Positions 1 to 10,770 of a stretch of DNA of 64,000 bases are shown here, in pieces. Both the position numbers and the translations under genes were made by a program. This DNA comes from Pyronema omphalodes. Taxonomy: Eukaryota; Ascomycota; Pezizomycetes; Pezizales; Pyronemataceae. Every line of letters begins with the position of its first letter. The first letter of the stretch is position 1. The stretch lies in assembly GCA_024516155.1 (NCBI GenBank), contig JAJJXM010000013.1:124001-188000 (forward strand), given 5' to 3'. The notes below the pieces were generated by a model. That model ran no database searches. It worked only from the letters and a program-made list of their open reading frames with translations, and had not been told where the DNA came from.

Positions 1-86
1 TATTCCGGTCAACCTGTAATGCCTGTTTGAGTTCCGGTGCCTTGTAAATGTCCGATGCTTCATACTGCAAATGACGTATTTCGATA
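1..86 (-). pseudogene. F-box gene A, 3' portion cut off by LINE-A
   Basis: Read on the minus strand from 86 to 1, this stretch continues the LRR region of F-box gene A, whose 5' part lies at 6672-7860. The translation contains KAPELKQALQ, which aligns with KAVALKQALQ in intact F-box I and with the matching segment of F-box E. The reading joins smoothly to KTIEIR on the other side of the LINE at 6672, so one ancestral gene was split. The C-terminus runs off the left edge of the window, so the fate of the rest of the LRR domain cannot be judged. Confidence 0.85.
74..86. repeat. Left 13-bp target site duplication of LINE-A copy 1
   Basis: ACGTATTTCGATA at 74-86 is repeated exactly at 6659-6671. 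The two copies bracket the LINE, and both lie in the F-box A reading, as expected for target-primed reverse transcription into the gene. Confidence 0.92.
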
Positions 87-401
87 TACAACACACCCCG
101 AGTTCGACCCCCCCCCCCAGCTATCTCAACAACCACCCGGAAATCATCAGATTTTCGAGCGGATTCTTGAATAGCGCACTCGATTTACCTACCCGAAGCC
201 TCTACAGACCCGGCACGCTCTTTTTCGTCGCGCAAGCGAGGTGAAAGAGAATCACGGCCCCTGAAGACGCCCCTCGGCACAGGCACAACGCGACCCCACG
301 ACAACCACAAAACAACAACCACTCGCTCGAACTCGTCTTCTCTTCTCTTCCCTTTAAATCTATCGCTCACTCATCTCCCCTCCCAACTCCTCCGCGGCGA
401 C

Positions 402-2142
402 ATGGCCCCAGGCTCTGCTGCCCCCCGCAAAAAACCCCTTCCACCCGACAAAATCAGCACGCCGAGCCTTAGCGCGAGCCAACACGCTAGCGCAGAGCCG
501 CACTCCCAACCAACCACACTTGACGATATGAACCTCAACACCGACACTGACGTCAGTGAGGAGAAACCGCGTCGCCTACACCAACCCCAGCTCGCGTCCC
601 TCCACCCCGCCGCAACCCACCCCTCAACAAACCGCTGCCCCAACTGCACCCAGAACTGGACACACAATCCACGTCCGCAACATCCAAGACTTCCCAACCC
701 TTCCGGCAAAACGCTCTGCACCGTCCACCACCACTTCAACTGAAACTCCTCTCGTCTACGAACACGGCATCCAGGCCTCCTTGCGCACACTCGGCAATGG
801 AACAGCAATCCCCCAACACACCAGCATCGGACCTCACAGCAATCGACCGAGTTATGGCCACAGTGACCGCCCATGCTGATGCTGCACGCCTCAACGACCA
901 CCGTACCACCCAACGCCTCAATAAAGCCTTCAGCATCATGGACCGCGATAGAGCAACACTACGCAAGATCGAAGAAATGCTCCGCAAGCTCCTGCCCTCC
1001 CATGATATCCCTGACTCTGCCGACCCTGCCCCTGACACCGACCCCCTGCCTACTGCCCAAACTGACGATCTGGTCACCTACTGGAAGACCCGTTGTTTCG
1101 CTGCTGAAGAAGCGCTAGCAAAACACAATATCGCCGCCCCCCCCGCTATCCCCTTCCCCGTCCCCCAAGGATCTGCTGCCTGGACAGAACCAGATATCCC
1201 CAGAAAGCTCTTCAGCTCTGTTACCCAGACTGTCGCCACCCAGAAGTCCAAGACCCCCTCCCAACCCAAAAAGCCATCACCAAAACCTGCCGTCCCCCGC
1301 CCTGTTACTGTTTCCATCCCCTGCCCAGACCCAGAAAAACTCACACATGATGTCAATGCCCACCTCGGTACTGCTACCAACCGTGCACTCCGGGAGGCAG
1401 ATGCCCCTGACCACATGTCTGTAGTTACGGTGCGCCGCAACCAGCTTGGAAACCTCACCCTTACGTTCTCCCCCAAAACCACCACTGAAGAAGTTACTGC
1501 CCACCTCAACACCCTTCAGGAGGCTGCCCAGTCAATCCACTACACCCTGCTTGCACCCCGCGTTGCCGAAAAGTGGTTCAAACTTACAGTACACAGCATT
1601 CCACTTGACTCCTACCCTGATAACCCTGATGGCATGCAAGCTCTCCAATCTGAGATTGAGCGCAACCATGATATCCAACTCGCCCAACCCCCCGATACAT
1701 AACCCACCCTGACAAACGCGTTGGCAAGGCAGCATCAAGTGTTATGATCGCCCTTAAGACCAATGAAGACGCACAACGGCTGAAGAGAACCAAAGTTATT
1801 GTACGCTATGAGCAGAGGAAGGTTACTGAGTATCACTCAGCCGCCCCACCGACCAATGCCGTCGCTGCCTTAACTTTGGACACCACCACGCTGTCTGCCC
1901 CGCCATTTCCCACCCCACTTGCGCCCTTTGTGCCGGCCCACATTCCACTGACCTGCATCAATGTGCTGAATGTCCGACCAAGACTGGACGGCTGTGCCCC
2001 CATGTCAGTGTTAAATGCAGAAACTGCACTGATGCCAATCAAGATGACACAGCCCACCCTGCATTCCACCCCAAATGCCCTCCCGCCTGGAAGTCATAAG
2101 AACTGTCTGGCAAAGAACAAAAACCGCCCACAAACCCTCTGA
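402..2142 (+). pseudogene. LINE-A copy 1 ORF1 (gag-like, frameshifted)
   Basis: The coding sense moves through three frames: 402-743, then around 556-879, then 797-1702, then a zinc-knuckle segment at about 1850-2090. The N-terminal part is Pro/Ser/Thr-rich and low in complexity, and the middle (797-1702) is a helical plus alpha/beta region of the kind seen in LINE ORF1 RNA-binding proteins. The C-terminal part carries three Cys/His clusters. The first, CRRCLNFGHHHAVC at about 1857, is a CX2CX4HX4C knuckle; it is followed by CALC-H-C and CRNC-H-C clusters. At least three frameshifts separate these parts. In the family, ORF1 binds element RNA; here only domain order is seen. Confidence 0.85.
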
Positions 2143-2269
2143 CCTACCCTCTGACACTAATATGACCACCGATGAGTAATTACAACTCTTCCGCGGCAAC
2201 CCTACGAATAATATCCCACAACATTAATAGAAGCACCATAGCCCTTAACTCCCTTCTGAACTCTGCTGG

Positions 2270-5200
2270 CAGGACCGCAGATCATTCTGATACAGGAAGC
2301 TGATATCGAAACCCCATATATGCCACAACACACCCAGATTTCCTTCTCCTTATACCCCAGCAAACAATCGGACGTTGTCAGGACGATGGCGTACATTTCG
2401 AGACTAAACCCTCACCTACATGTTACTCCACGTCCTGACATCTGTGCGGACCCGGATCTCCAGATCCTTGAAATACACACCCCCCTTATCCCCACCTTTT
2501 ACCTACTGAACATTTACAACGAATGGGAACAAGAATCCAAACAATACACCTCCCACGCTCATTTACCCCACTTACCCTACCCCACCGCTGCGTCCTGACA
2601 GGTGATATGAATGCCCATCATACACTGTGGAACTCTCATCTCACACGGATGACATGCGCGGACGAGCTGGTATACCTGATTGAAGAAGCCGGCTGGCACC
2701 TAGCTAACACACCAGACACACCAACATACCACTACCGCAATGGCCGGGGATCCTCCGTCCTGGACCTGACACTCTCTACACCCTCCATGGCGAATGAAGT
2801 ACAGAACTGGGCAGTCGATGAGGAGCGGCAACAGGTTCAGACCATGAGGTATCCGGTTCCAAATACAGTCGCAACACCCAGATGTTGAGCTCTCCAACCC
2901 AAACCACGACTGAACTGGAAAAAGACCAACTGGGATGAATTTGCTGCCATCCTCACACGACTCGCATCTTCCCTTCGACCCCGGTGGTCACCTACAAGGG
3001 AATCCTACTACCAATAACCTGGACGAATGGGCCGCCTCCCTTCAACAAACCATAGCCACGGCAGCCGAACAATCTACTCCAGCCATCGAACATTCCCCCA
3101 GATCTAAACGCTGGTGGATGACAATCTCGCAACCACTAGGAAGAAATGAACCAGGCTCAAAGGGTCTGGAAGCGCACAAGGAACCCAGATGACCACGCCC
3201 ACTTCAAAAGCAAACGTAACCACCACTTCCGGGCAGTCCGACGCAAAAGACAGCCTATGGAAGAGAGTACCTGTCTCAAGCAAAGGAGCGGACATATGGG
3301 CTGCCTTCCGCTATACTAACCCTCGCCGCGCTCAGCTCACCCCACCAATCACTGACACAACTACCAACCCAATGCTCTCCGCACAGACTTGCCGGCAAAG
3401 TTCAAGCCTTTCAGGCCCTCTTCCCCCCCCCACCAGACGCCCCTCCTCAACCCCACCACAACAATAAACCCCCAATCGAATGGAACACATTCTCGGAAAC
3501 CGAAGTCAAATCAGCCATCTTCACCTCAGCACCGAAGAAGGCCCCTGGCCCGGATGGGATCCCATTCCTGTGCCTACGACAAGCTACACCACCATCCCGG
3601 AAGATTTCCACCTTCTATACGCAACCCTTGGCAGGTTGGATATCAACCACGCTGCTGGAGACAGGCTACTACAGTGGTGATACCGAAGCCAAACAAACCT
3701 GACTACAGCTCTGTGAGGCCTATCGCCCGATCGCGCTGCTAAACTGCATGGGAAAGATTTTAGAAAAGCTAATGGCGACACGTCTAGGACAACTAGCAGA
3801 AACACACCACATCCTCCACAGAGATCAAATTGGAGGACGACCCAAGCGATCAGCCATCGATGCAGCAATGGCCCTGACACACGACATTGAGGTTGGCCAC
3901 AAAAACAAACTCATAACCTCCGCCCTCTTCCTCGACGTCAGAGGCGCATTCGACAACGTATCCGCCACACGCCTCCTGCTACAATGACATCTCTGGGATG
4001 CCCACTTCCTACGGTATCTTGGTGCGCCTCCTTCCTCCAGGACAGAACCACGCCTTGTCATTCGACGGACACACCGACGAACAACGAGCTACCCGAACCG
4101 GTATCCCAGGGATCACCCGCCTCACCAACCTGTTCCTCCTATACCTACGACCGCTCTTTGACAGTCTATCATCTATCCACCCCAGCATCTGGACACCCAG
4201 CTACATCGACGACGTCGCTCTAGTCACACAGGGTACATCTAGAGAATCCAACTCAAGGGCCCTTGAGAGGGCAGAAACCGCATTTGAATGGGCCCACAAC
4301 AACGCAGTGGCATTCGACGACTCCAAGTCAGAACTTCTCCATTTCCACAGATCACAAAAGACGACACCACCCCTCAAACATGCGTCAGACTTCCCAACGG
4401 CACAATAGTCCAACCAGGCACGAAAGAAAGGAGGAAAGAAAGATGTGGTCCGGTGGATTGGTATCCACTTTGATAGAAAACTTTCCTTTGTTCACCATGT
4501 AAATACTAGACTAACAGCCGCATCCATGTCCTTTAACGCCCTAAGAAGCCTTGTGCGATATGAAACTGGTCTGTCCCCCTCCGCTACAAGAACACTTTAC
4601 CGTGCATGTGTCCAGTCCAGGTCCGACTTCGGTTCAGAGATATGGTGGTCAAATCAGAAAACGCTGGAATCCAAACTACAACGACAACAGAACACCGCCC
4701 TACGAAAGATCCTTAACGCCTTCACATCCACTCCAATCATGGCCCTGCACAACGAGGCGGCCCTCCCACCCGTTAAGATCAGACTCACCCACAAGAAACG
4801 AAAATATGCCCTCAGACTCCTCTCCCTGCCCCCTACCCACCCCGTATTTCCCGCTGCCCCTCTTCCTACCCCACCCCAGGCCACTTTGAGAACGCCATCA
4901 TGTCCCCCACGAGTATGACTGTGACTGGCACGGTCACACGCCCCCAGTCCCGTCTCACAAGCATCCTCACTCTGATGAGACCATGGCTATCCCCCACCAG
5001 CACAGTTGAGAACAGCCCAACCGGACCCCTCGATATGGAAACCACCCCCCCTGACAACAACCATCACCACGAGCGAAAAGGAGGACGCAGCTACGAACAC
5101 CTTGCACTCCTACACTCCCTCAAAACAACACCCAATGCAATCGTGGTATACACTGATGGCTCCCAACTCAACGACAGACCGGGGCTAGCTTTTCATCCCC

Positions 5201-6146
5201 TACGGCCTCGACAAACAAATACAATCCCTCATTCCCATGACCAACACAAACGAAGTCTTTGACGCTGAACTACAAGCCATCTCAGAGAGCCTACTCTCCT
5301 GCGCTACACACCTACGACGCCTCCACCTCCACAACCGCCAGATACACATCTTCACCGATAACCAGGCAGCCATCATCCGCTCTTCTCACCTCTCGCCAGG
5401 CCCAGGACGGGAAACTGCCGGCATCATCCACCACACCTGTCAAACCCTCCTCACACGAACCAACTCCACAGTGTACCTTCACTGGGTACCAGGCCACACC
5501 GACATTGCAGGCAACGACGAGAAGCAGATCGCCTGGCAAAATTGGCAACTGAAAGAAACCCCCTACCGAACTCGACAATCTCCTTGTCATGGCTGCGACG
5601 CCGCGTATCCATGAAGCTCACATCCATGATTGGGTCACCTGGTACACCTCCTCCACCCGCCCAAAGACATACGATGCACCATTCAAGCGGAACCTTGATG
5701 AAGCGTACACATCAGTGCCCCGAAAGATATCCACGGCGATACTGGGTCTCCGAACAGGACATGGTTACTTTCTCAACAGCCTGGCACACCCCCCCTCCGA
5801 ACAATACCCTTCCCGCTCATGCACATGCCCCCTCCACCCACCTCAAACCCCACGCCACCTGATCCTGGCCTGCCCCATATTACTTCCCACCGTATTAACC
5901 TCCGCCACCAACTTAAACTACCACGGCACCGACAACTACAACTCAAGATGATCCTCCACACGCCACACGGAATTCAAGCCCTGACCACTATTATCTCTGA
6001 AACGAAGCTCGCAACTGCGGAATGGGCACACACACAGTTAAGTACCCCTGTAGCGGAGAGACACTCACCAGAACACAGATTCACAATGGCAGATTGGGGT
6101 ACGTTAACTGACCCGATGAAGAACACCTGTAAAAAAAAAAAAAAAA
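2270..6146 (+). pseudogene. LINE-A copy 1 ORF2 (endonuclease, RT, RNase H), degenerate
   Basis: Domains in order: an apurinic-type endonuclease at about 2270-2900 (GDMNAHHTLWN, then SSVLDLTLS); reverse transcriptase at about 3500-4450 (KKAPGPDGIP, LNCMGKILEKL, QIGGRPKRSA, LDVRGAFDNVS and the catalytic YIDDVALV near 4201); a thumb/connector to about 4900; and RNase H at about 5140-5560 (VYTDGSQL, DAELQAISE, FTDNQAAI, VPGHTDIAGND), giving the D-E-D-D residues. An in-frame TGA ends the open run after AFDNVSATRLLLQ, and several 1-2 nt deletions shift frame. Comparison with copy 2 shows that PQGSPASPILF near 4100 has lost two bases in a C run and one more base downstream. Confidence 0.9.
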
Positions 6147-6658
6147 AAAAAAACAAGAAGAAAAAACACCAGAATGTATTTAAACCAGAAGCAAACTGTC
6201 GATAGGACAGGACAAAGATGGATTCGAAGAAGGGAGGATTTGCTACATTTTCTAACTTTTCTTTTACATTATGTTTCCTTTGTATCACGAATGACGAAAA
6301 GGGAGAGGAGAGATGGGAAAGTCAAGGAGCCAGGGATGGGTGTGTTTCTGTATTTTCTCATTTCCTTTGTTTTCCTTTACTTTTCTTATTATTATCAGAG
6401 TTTCAGGCGGTAGAAACTGGGGAAGGGTGGAGGAAAGATACTAGAGCAAACAGGGCTCACGGACACAGTGACGAGATGGGACAGACACAGACAGAAAGAC
6501 AGAGGCGACTACTGCCAGAAACTGAGATAGACCGCTCTGGGGCGTACCCAGTGGCCATCGGAGTCACTCCCGATGGTCAGCATTGTACCTTAAAGTAGTA
6601 CCCGCCATAACCTTACGGTTGCAAGCGTGTATGACAAATAATAAATAAATAAATAAAC
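6131..6658 (+). other. LINE-A 3' UTR: internal poly(A), about 480 bp, then terminal (TAAA)n
   Basis: A run of 23 A (6131-6153) directly follows the end of ORF2, but the element does not stop there. Another 0.5 kb follows and ends in TAAA repeats next to the target duplication. LINE-A copy 2 has the same order in reverse: T run at about 49651-49680, shared segment, and TTTA repeats at 49148-49170. The internal A run is therefore inherited and is not the priming tail. Confidence 0.85.
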
Positions 6659-6671
6659 ACGTATTTCGATA
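6659..6671. repeat. Right 13-bp target site duplication of LINE-A copy 1
   Basis: This is the exact partner of 74-86 (ACGTATTTCGATA). It directly follows the terminal TAAA tail and begins the resumed F-box A sequence. Confidence 0.92.
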
Positions 6672-7860
6672 GTCTTCAAGACCGGACTGCACTTCGCAAG
6701 TTCCAAAAGGCATTGCGCATTTCCTGCCGAATCCTCGGTCACAATGTCGACTGCGGTCAGATACTGTAGAACGGGTAGTTTGCGGGGAGTTGCTCTCGGC
6801 AGGGACTGACCGCAGATCACGCTGAGTTGTTTCAGGCCTGGTGCGAAACGTAAAAAAGAAATGAGATTCCAGTCATTGTTCGGTATCTTTGCTGGGTCCA
6901 GACATCTGCGATAATCATATACATCAAATGTGGGCCAGTATGTGCGCTCGTAGTCGTAATCGATAAACTGTGGTTCCCAGCACAAAACTTCCAGAGACTT
7001 CAGTGGCGTGTATTCCCAGATTTCTTTTGTCAATGGTGTCAGTAGTAAGGCATATCCCCCTCCAACATGACCGTAAAATGAAAGTTTCCGTAGGTTGGTA
7101 AGTCGCGCGAAAGGAGAAGTGGGGCACACATGTTGGTATACTGTCGTGATATAGCCCTCTTGTCCGATGGACGTACAGAGAAGACAAACGTCGCTGACTT
7201 CTGGGACAGTTCTCTGGCATACCGCAAGAAGATATTACAATCTTCATTTAGCTCTTCCAAGCAGTAATCATCCTTAATCATATCACCAGGGCCTGTCTCA
7301 TAGTAGCTAAGTTCCTTAATATCTTTGGCCAGACTCGGGTTTCCTTCAATCAGACGCAGAAGCTCCCGAACGTCTTCGGTAAGTAGACTATTTGCGCCAC
7401 ATCGTGGTGGCATCTGCACTGAGCCGAAGAAGATAGGTTGCAGAAGGTGACGGAATTCGCGGTTCACGAGTCGGAGTTCGAACAAATGACGGTTGCCGGT
7501 TCTTCCTTCAGCCCTTCCGATGAATCCGATGATTAATAGCAAGACCTCAGCTGGACATGTCAACAGAGATGCCGCAGATGTATGGGTGGGCAGAACTGTA
7601 GGTTGCAATTGTTGGTTCTTCCTTTTTGCCTTGCGCTTCTCCGTTTCCCCTTGGCAGAGGACGGTGCGTGTTTCTCAGAGTGAGACGTTGGTTGAACTTG
7701 CATTGAGGTGCCCGAAACCTTATGCCCGCTGGATGCTGTAACCACTCTGTCTGTTGTAATGTTTTCCCGAGGGGTAATTATTTTTTGTGATCGTTTTGTT
7801 TTGGATCCGGCTCGGGATGTGCAGCCATAGATACAGCGTTTTTCTTGCGTCTTTTTCCCA
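6672..7860 (-). pseudogene. F-box/LRR gene A, 5' portion (exon 2)
   Basis: An F-box protein of the A/E/I subfamily. The F-box (LLTCPAEVLLLIIGF ... LRLVNREFRHLLQP) lies at about 7565-7430. It is followed by LLRLIEGNPSLAKDI and an LRR-like region (LTNLRKLSFYGHVGGGYALLL, PLKSLEVLCWEP). F-box proteins dock substrates to SCF ubiquitin ligases through Skp1. Exon 2 begins TGGGAAAAAG, so splicing to exon 1 (ending CGAAA) would make the ATG. Breaks: a 1-nt loss near 7787, a frameshift near 7605 before the F-box, another near 7108 inside LLLSR-LTN, and LINE-A at 6671. Clearly non-functional. The C-terminal segment is at 86-1. Confidence 0.9.
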
Positions 7861-7987
7861 CTATTATGCATTAGATATACTGTACTTCGGCTTTCAAATA
7901 AATTCGTGCAGGTGTTTGGGCAGTGAGCCGTAGAAACATGTGCTTCCATGTTCACTTGGCAATATTCAATCTGGTTGGAGCACTTAC
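7861..7987 (-). other. Intron 1 of F-box gene A (127 nt)
   Basis: The minus strand reads CGAAA|GTAAGTGC at the donor (G at 7987) and ATAATAG|TGGGAAA at the acceptor. A TCTAAT branch-site candidate lies about 10-15 nt before the acceptor. Spliced, AAA+TGGG gives ATG GGA AAA. The same arrangement recurs in the other F-box copies. Confidence 0.8.
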
Positions 7988-8086
7988 TTTCGAACGTCGG
8001 ATGTCCAAGGTCTGAAGAGGTTTAGAGTGTCGTGGAATAGTGAGTGGTTCAGATAAAAGGGTTTTCGGGTAGACCATATAAGAATC

Positions 8087-8098
8087 TGCCTTGGCGCC
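8087..8098 (-). promoter_or_regulatory. F-box family promoter box, gene A
   Basis: The minus strand reads GGCGCCAAGGCA, followed by GATTCTTATA. The same box and a CTTATA element sit upstream of E and I, about 100 bp before the intron donor. A TATA-like core promoter is inferred; the evidence is conservation among paralogs. Confidence 0.65.
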
Positions 8099-8099
8099 A

Positions 8100-9030
8100 T
8101 GACAATCTCAGCCACCCGAATGTTCTATCCTAGTGTGGCCCCGACAACGAAACCCGTTTTAAAATTGTCCTTGACCCATACATACCTGGCTTTTATATAC
8201 CTGAAGGGAGGTAATTCCATTCCATCGGCGTCACAGTACCCCTCAGCTACGGGATTCTGTTGCGAGGAAAAACAGCGCTTTGGAAAAAGCTTTATTTCAC
8301 CTATGAAAGATTCACAAATATTGACATGTTAAATCCTTCGGGACACATACGTCGCTTCTGCGATACGACTTCCGCCATTAATATTTGGATTATCTAATTT
8401 TTCAAAATCCTAGGGGTCAAGTTCCATGACGATCTCGGGTTCTACATGACCCTGAAGTTGCCCCTTAAAACTGCCGTGGGGTACAATGATGTGGTTTATG
8501 TTGAATATCGCAGTACGCTTTTCCTTGATCAGTAAATTCTACCCATCATATTCAGCCATAACCCCCGGATTTGTTAGAGGAGTACCGGCCTTTTTACCTT
8601 GCCAGTGCCAAACAGTGTATACTACATACCAGCTGTGCATTCATGTGTAAACCAAACACGTTTGTCGTACTAGAATAGACTGTCCGGCCCAGCCATGCAG
8701 TTTCTGAGGTATTGATCATTACATCTGACAAGGTAATAATGACAGAGAAACATAGGAAAGTAAAACTCATCAAAAGGCGAAGTCGGTAAAATCGATCTAT
8801 CGCCATACCGTTTATATGATAAACCACAAGCATGATTTGTTTTGCAGCAATCAATGTTGTACGACAACCAATCTTCACACGGCTGCAAAAATGGTGACAA
8901 GCACGATCCTTTACATACTTCCAAATCACGGGCACAGTGTTGCTTCCATAATGTGTGAATTCATCTATACCTGAGCACCGCGTGTGAGTTTTCATCCATT
9001 ATTTCGATGATCACGGCCTACCGCACCGAT
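8100..9030. other. Intergenic, upstream flank of F-box A
   Basis: The part nearest F-box A (8100-8340) is homologous to the upstream flanks of F-box E (26640-26860) and I (61545-61720). A minus-strand ORF at 8594-8995 contains one hydrophobic stretch (LLMSFTFLCFSVIITL), but I see no paralog, start context or domain that would make it a gene. Confidence 0.5.
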
Positions 9031-9039
9031 GCAAGTAGA

Positions 9040-9180
9040 GTCTTCGCGCGTTTCCACGTACCCGGTCTTACACGTACGATCGGTGGTTCACCGCGACGCG
9101 ACGCGACGTGAATCCTGCAAACGCGTCGCAACAGAGCGACCTGCGTGCTGGTTTAGCTCGCTTCTGCATTAGCACCATTC
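9040..9180 (+). repeat. CGACG element, copy 1
   Basis: Contains CCGCGACGCGACGCGACG, then GAATCCTGCAAACGCGT, then a GCTGGTTTAGCTCGCTTCTG block. The same order occurs at 25755-25875 (reverse), 31800-31877/39350-39430 (split by LINE-B), 52530-52700, 59930-60045 and 60990-61085 (reverse). Relative to F-box genes A, E, G, H and I it lies upstream in one orientation. No coding sense is seen; it may be regulatory or simply a short repeat carried along by segmental duplication. Confidence 0.7.
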
Positions 9181-9449
9181 TGGCAGGGAAGCCACATGCT
9201 GATTTCCCTCGGCGTCACCCGAACCCGACAACACAGAAACGTCAGGATTAAAAATTGATGCACAACATAGAAGGAAGTATGGTTCACAAAATCTCGCGGA
9301 TCTTGAACAATACAGATAACTGAAGCAGAGCAGGATAAAAGATATATTGATACTGTGCGTACGCGATGCGATAATAATGAGAGAAACAATGCAAGAAATA
9401 CAATAATACAACAAATGCTGACAGTCCTCATGACATCCCAGAATATCAC

Positions 9450-10479
9450 TACAATTACCTGCCATAAATATCGAAGTTGTCTCTGAAATGCAATCCTAGC
9501 CTGTTCATGGCATTCCCGTGCGACGATCCTGTCCGGAAGCCGCATACATGGTCGAACCGTCATTATTTCTTCCTTGTCGTTCGTAAACAATCGTTAAATA
9601 GTGTCGTTCTCAAGAACACCCTGGTTGCAAACCATGGTGCCCATTGCGTCGGGAGAGTAAAAATCAGAAATTCGCAAATCGCTCGATAACTTCTGGTTCA
9701 ATGTGTAAAGTCCTGTTCTCATCCTCACGCCATAGGAACCTTGCAACAACATTTAATAAGGTACTATTACCCCACTAGATATAATAGATCAGCTCTTTGA
9801 GGGACAACTTACTGTTCCGAGTCCCAGAACATCCTAATCGATCGTGGTGGGGCCGTAACTTCTTGATGACGAGGAACAATTCTGTGCTCGGGGCGTATCC
9901 CCGAGTGTCAAAGTAGTACCAAGGTGTTGGAGCAAGGTCCAATAGTCGCCGTGCGGTAGATGATTGTTCTGTCTCAAACACGCATTTATCAGTCATCGAT
10001 ACAGAACATTACTCAATATTACTGTCTCAGTCATGATTGACTAACCTTTATCAAGAGCTTCCTTCATCTCGTCGATGTAATCAGAATAGACAATAGCCCG
10101 AGATTCCATGCCGTAAATCATCTTCTGAAGCTTCCTGTAACGTTCACAGAGTCTCTCGTGCTCGGGCTGGATATTGTCAATGGACTCACGCTTATTATTG
10201 GCAGAAAGTAGGGTACTGTTCTGTTTCTTAAGGTGTGTAGAGTATGCCGTGGCATCGTTGATCTCATTCTCCATGGATTCGATTGCTCTCGAACACTTGC
10301 ATTCTTGGTTGGCTTTTGCTTTCCTTTATCCTTGGGTGAGAATGTCTGACAGACTGGTACGCGTTTTCGTGATTCTTGTGAAATTGTGTGTTATACCGTT
10401 TGATGAGTTCCCGGCGTGAAAGACCATCGACTGGAATTTCATAGTCTTTTCCTTGGGCGTAGGAATTGTTGTAGTTCAT
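9450..10479 (-). pseudogene. Gene X copy 1, unrecognised multi-exon gene (probably decayed)
   Basis: No known family recognised. Minus-strand coding-like blocks run as follows. First, 10479-10264 begins with a real ATG. Second, 10274-10041 is charged and coiled-coil-like (ERLCERYRKLQKMIYGMESR) and offset by one base, ending at AAAG|GTTAGT, a possible donor. Third, 9996-9780 contains ARRLLDLAPTPWYYFDTRGY and PSTELFLVIKK. Fourth, about 9740-9650 contains LWREDENRTLHIEPEVIE and then a stop. Fifth, about 9590-9450 contains EIMTVRPCMRLPDRIVAREC and ends at a GTAATTG donor-like site. Blocks three to five recur at 39460-41100 and 53560-54350 with amino-acid-level similarity, which supports a real protein family. 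Exon joins are inferred. Confidence 0.55.
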
Positions 10480-10768
10480 TATAAGGTCTGTAGCAATGTG
10501 AAAAATTGAGCAATAATCCTGTAATCATTGGCATACGTCAGTGAGGGTGAGGGTAAGTTCTACCAAAATCAGCAGCGGAATGAAGTTTCCAAAATCTCCA
10601 AATTAATTACTGAATGAAGCCGAGCAAGACAGATGCAAAACTTGAAAGGGTAGTGGAGTGATGAGGTCATATTCCATGTCACGGAGCAAATGTTGGCGAA
10701 GGCCATGGATTAGAGATTGAGAAGTACATACTCCTCCATCTCCAGGTGCACGTGATAACCCACAGTGA
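10480..10768. other. Short intergenic stretch
   Basis: Lies between the gene X first ATG and the Tc1-like element. No ORF or motif stands out; it may be 5' leader of gene X. Confidence 0.35.
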
Positions 10769-10770
10769 TA

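Larger units (their letters stand above)
87..6658 (+). mobile_element. LINE-A copy 1, near full-length non-LTR retrotransposon (Tad1/I-like)
   Basis: About 6.57 kb, with a gag-like ORF1 carrying zinc knuckles, then an ORF2 with endonuclease, reverse transcriptase and RNase H, a 3' UTR of roughly 500 bp and a terminal (TAAA)n tail at about 6637-6658. It is flanked by a perfect 13-bp duplication and inserted antisense into F-box gene A. Both ORFs are broken by many 1-2 nt indels, so the copy is dead as read. Its 3' half is very similar to LINE-A copy 2 at 49148-51929. The 5' end is probably complete or nearly so, because about 315 bp of leader precede the first ORF1 ATG at 402. Confidence 0.93.

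Noticed and set aside
371..913. Long minus-strand ORF over LINE-A ORF1
   Set aside because: Antisense shadow of the GC-rich ORF1; Cys/Trp/Gly-rich with no domain.
6131..6153. Poly(A) run as the true 3' end of LINE-A
   Set aside because: The element continues 500 bp to a TAAA tail next to the 13-bp duplication, and copy 2 shows the same structure.
9153..9465. Membrane-protein ORF with several hydrophobic stretches (minus)
   Set aside because: The matching region in gene X copy 2 does not keep the reading; it lies after a donor-like site and behaves like an intron.
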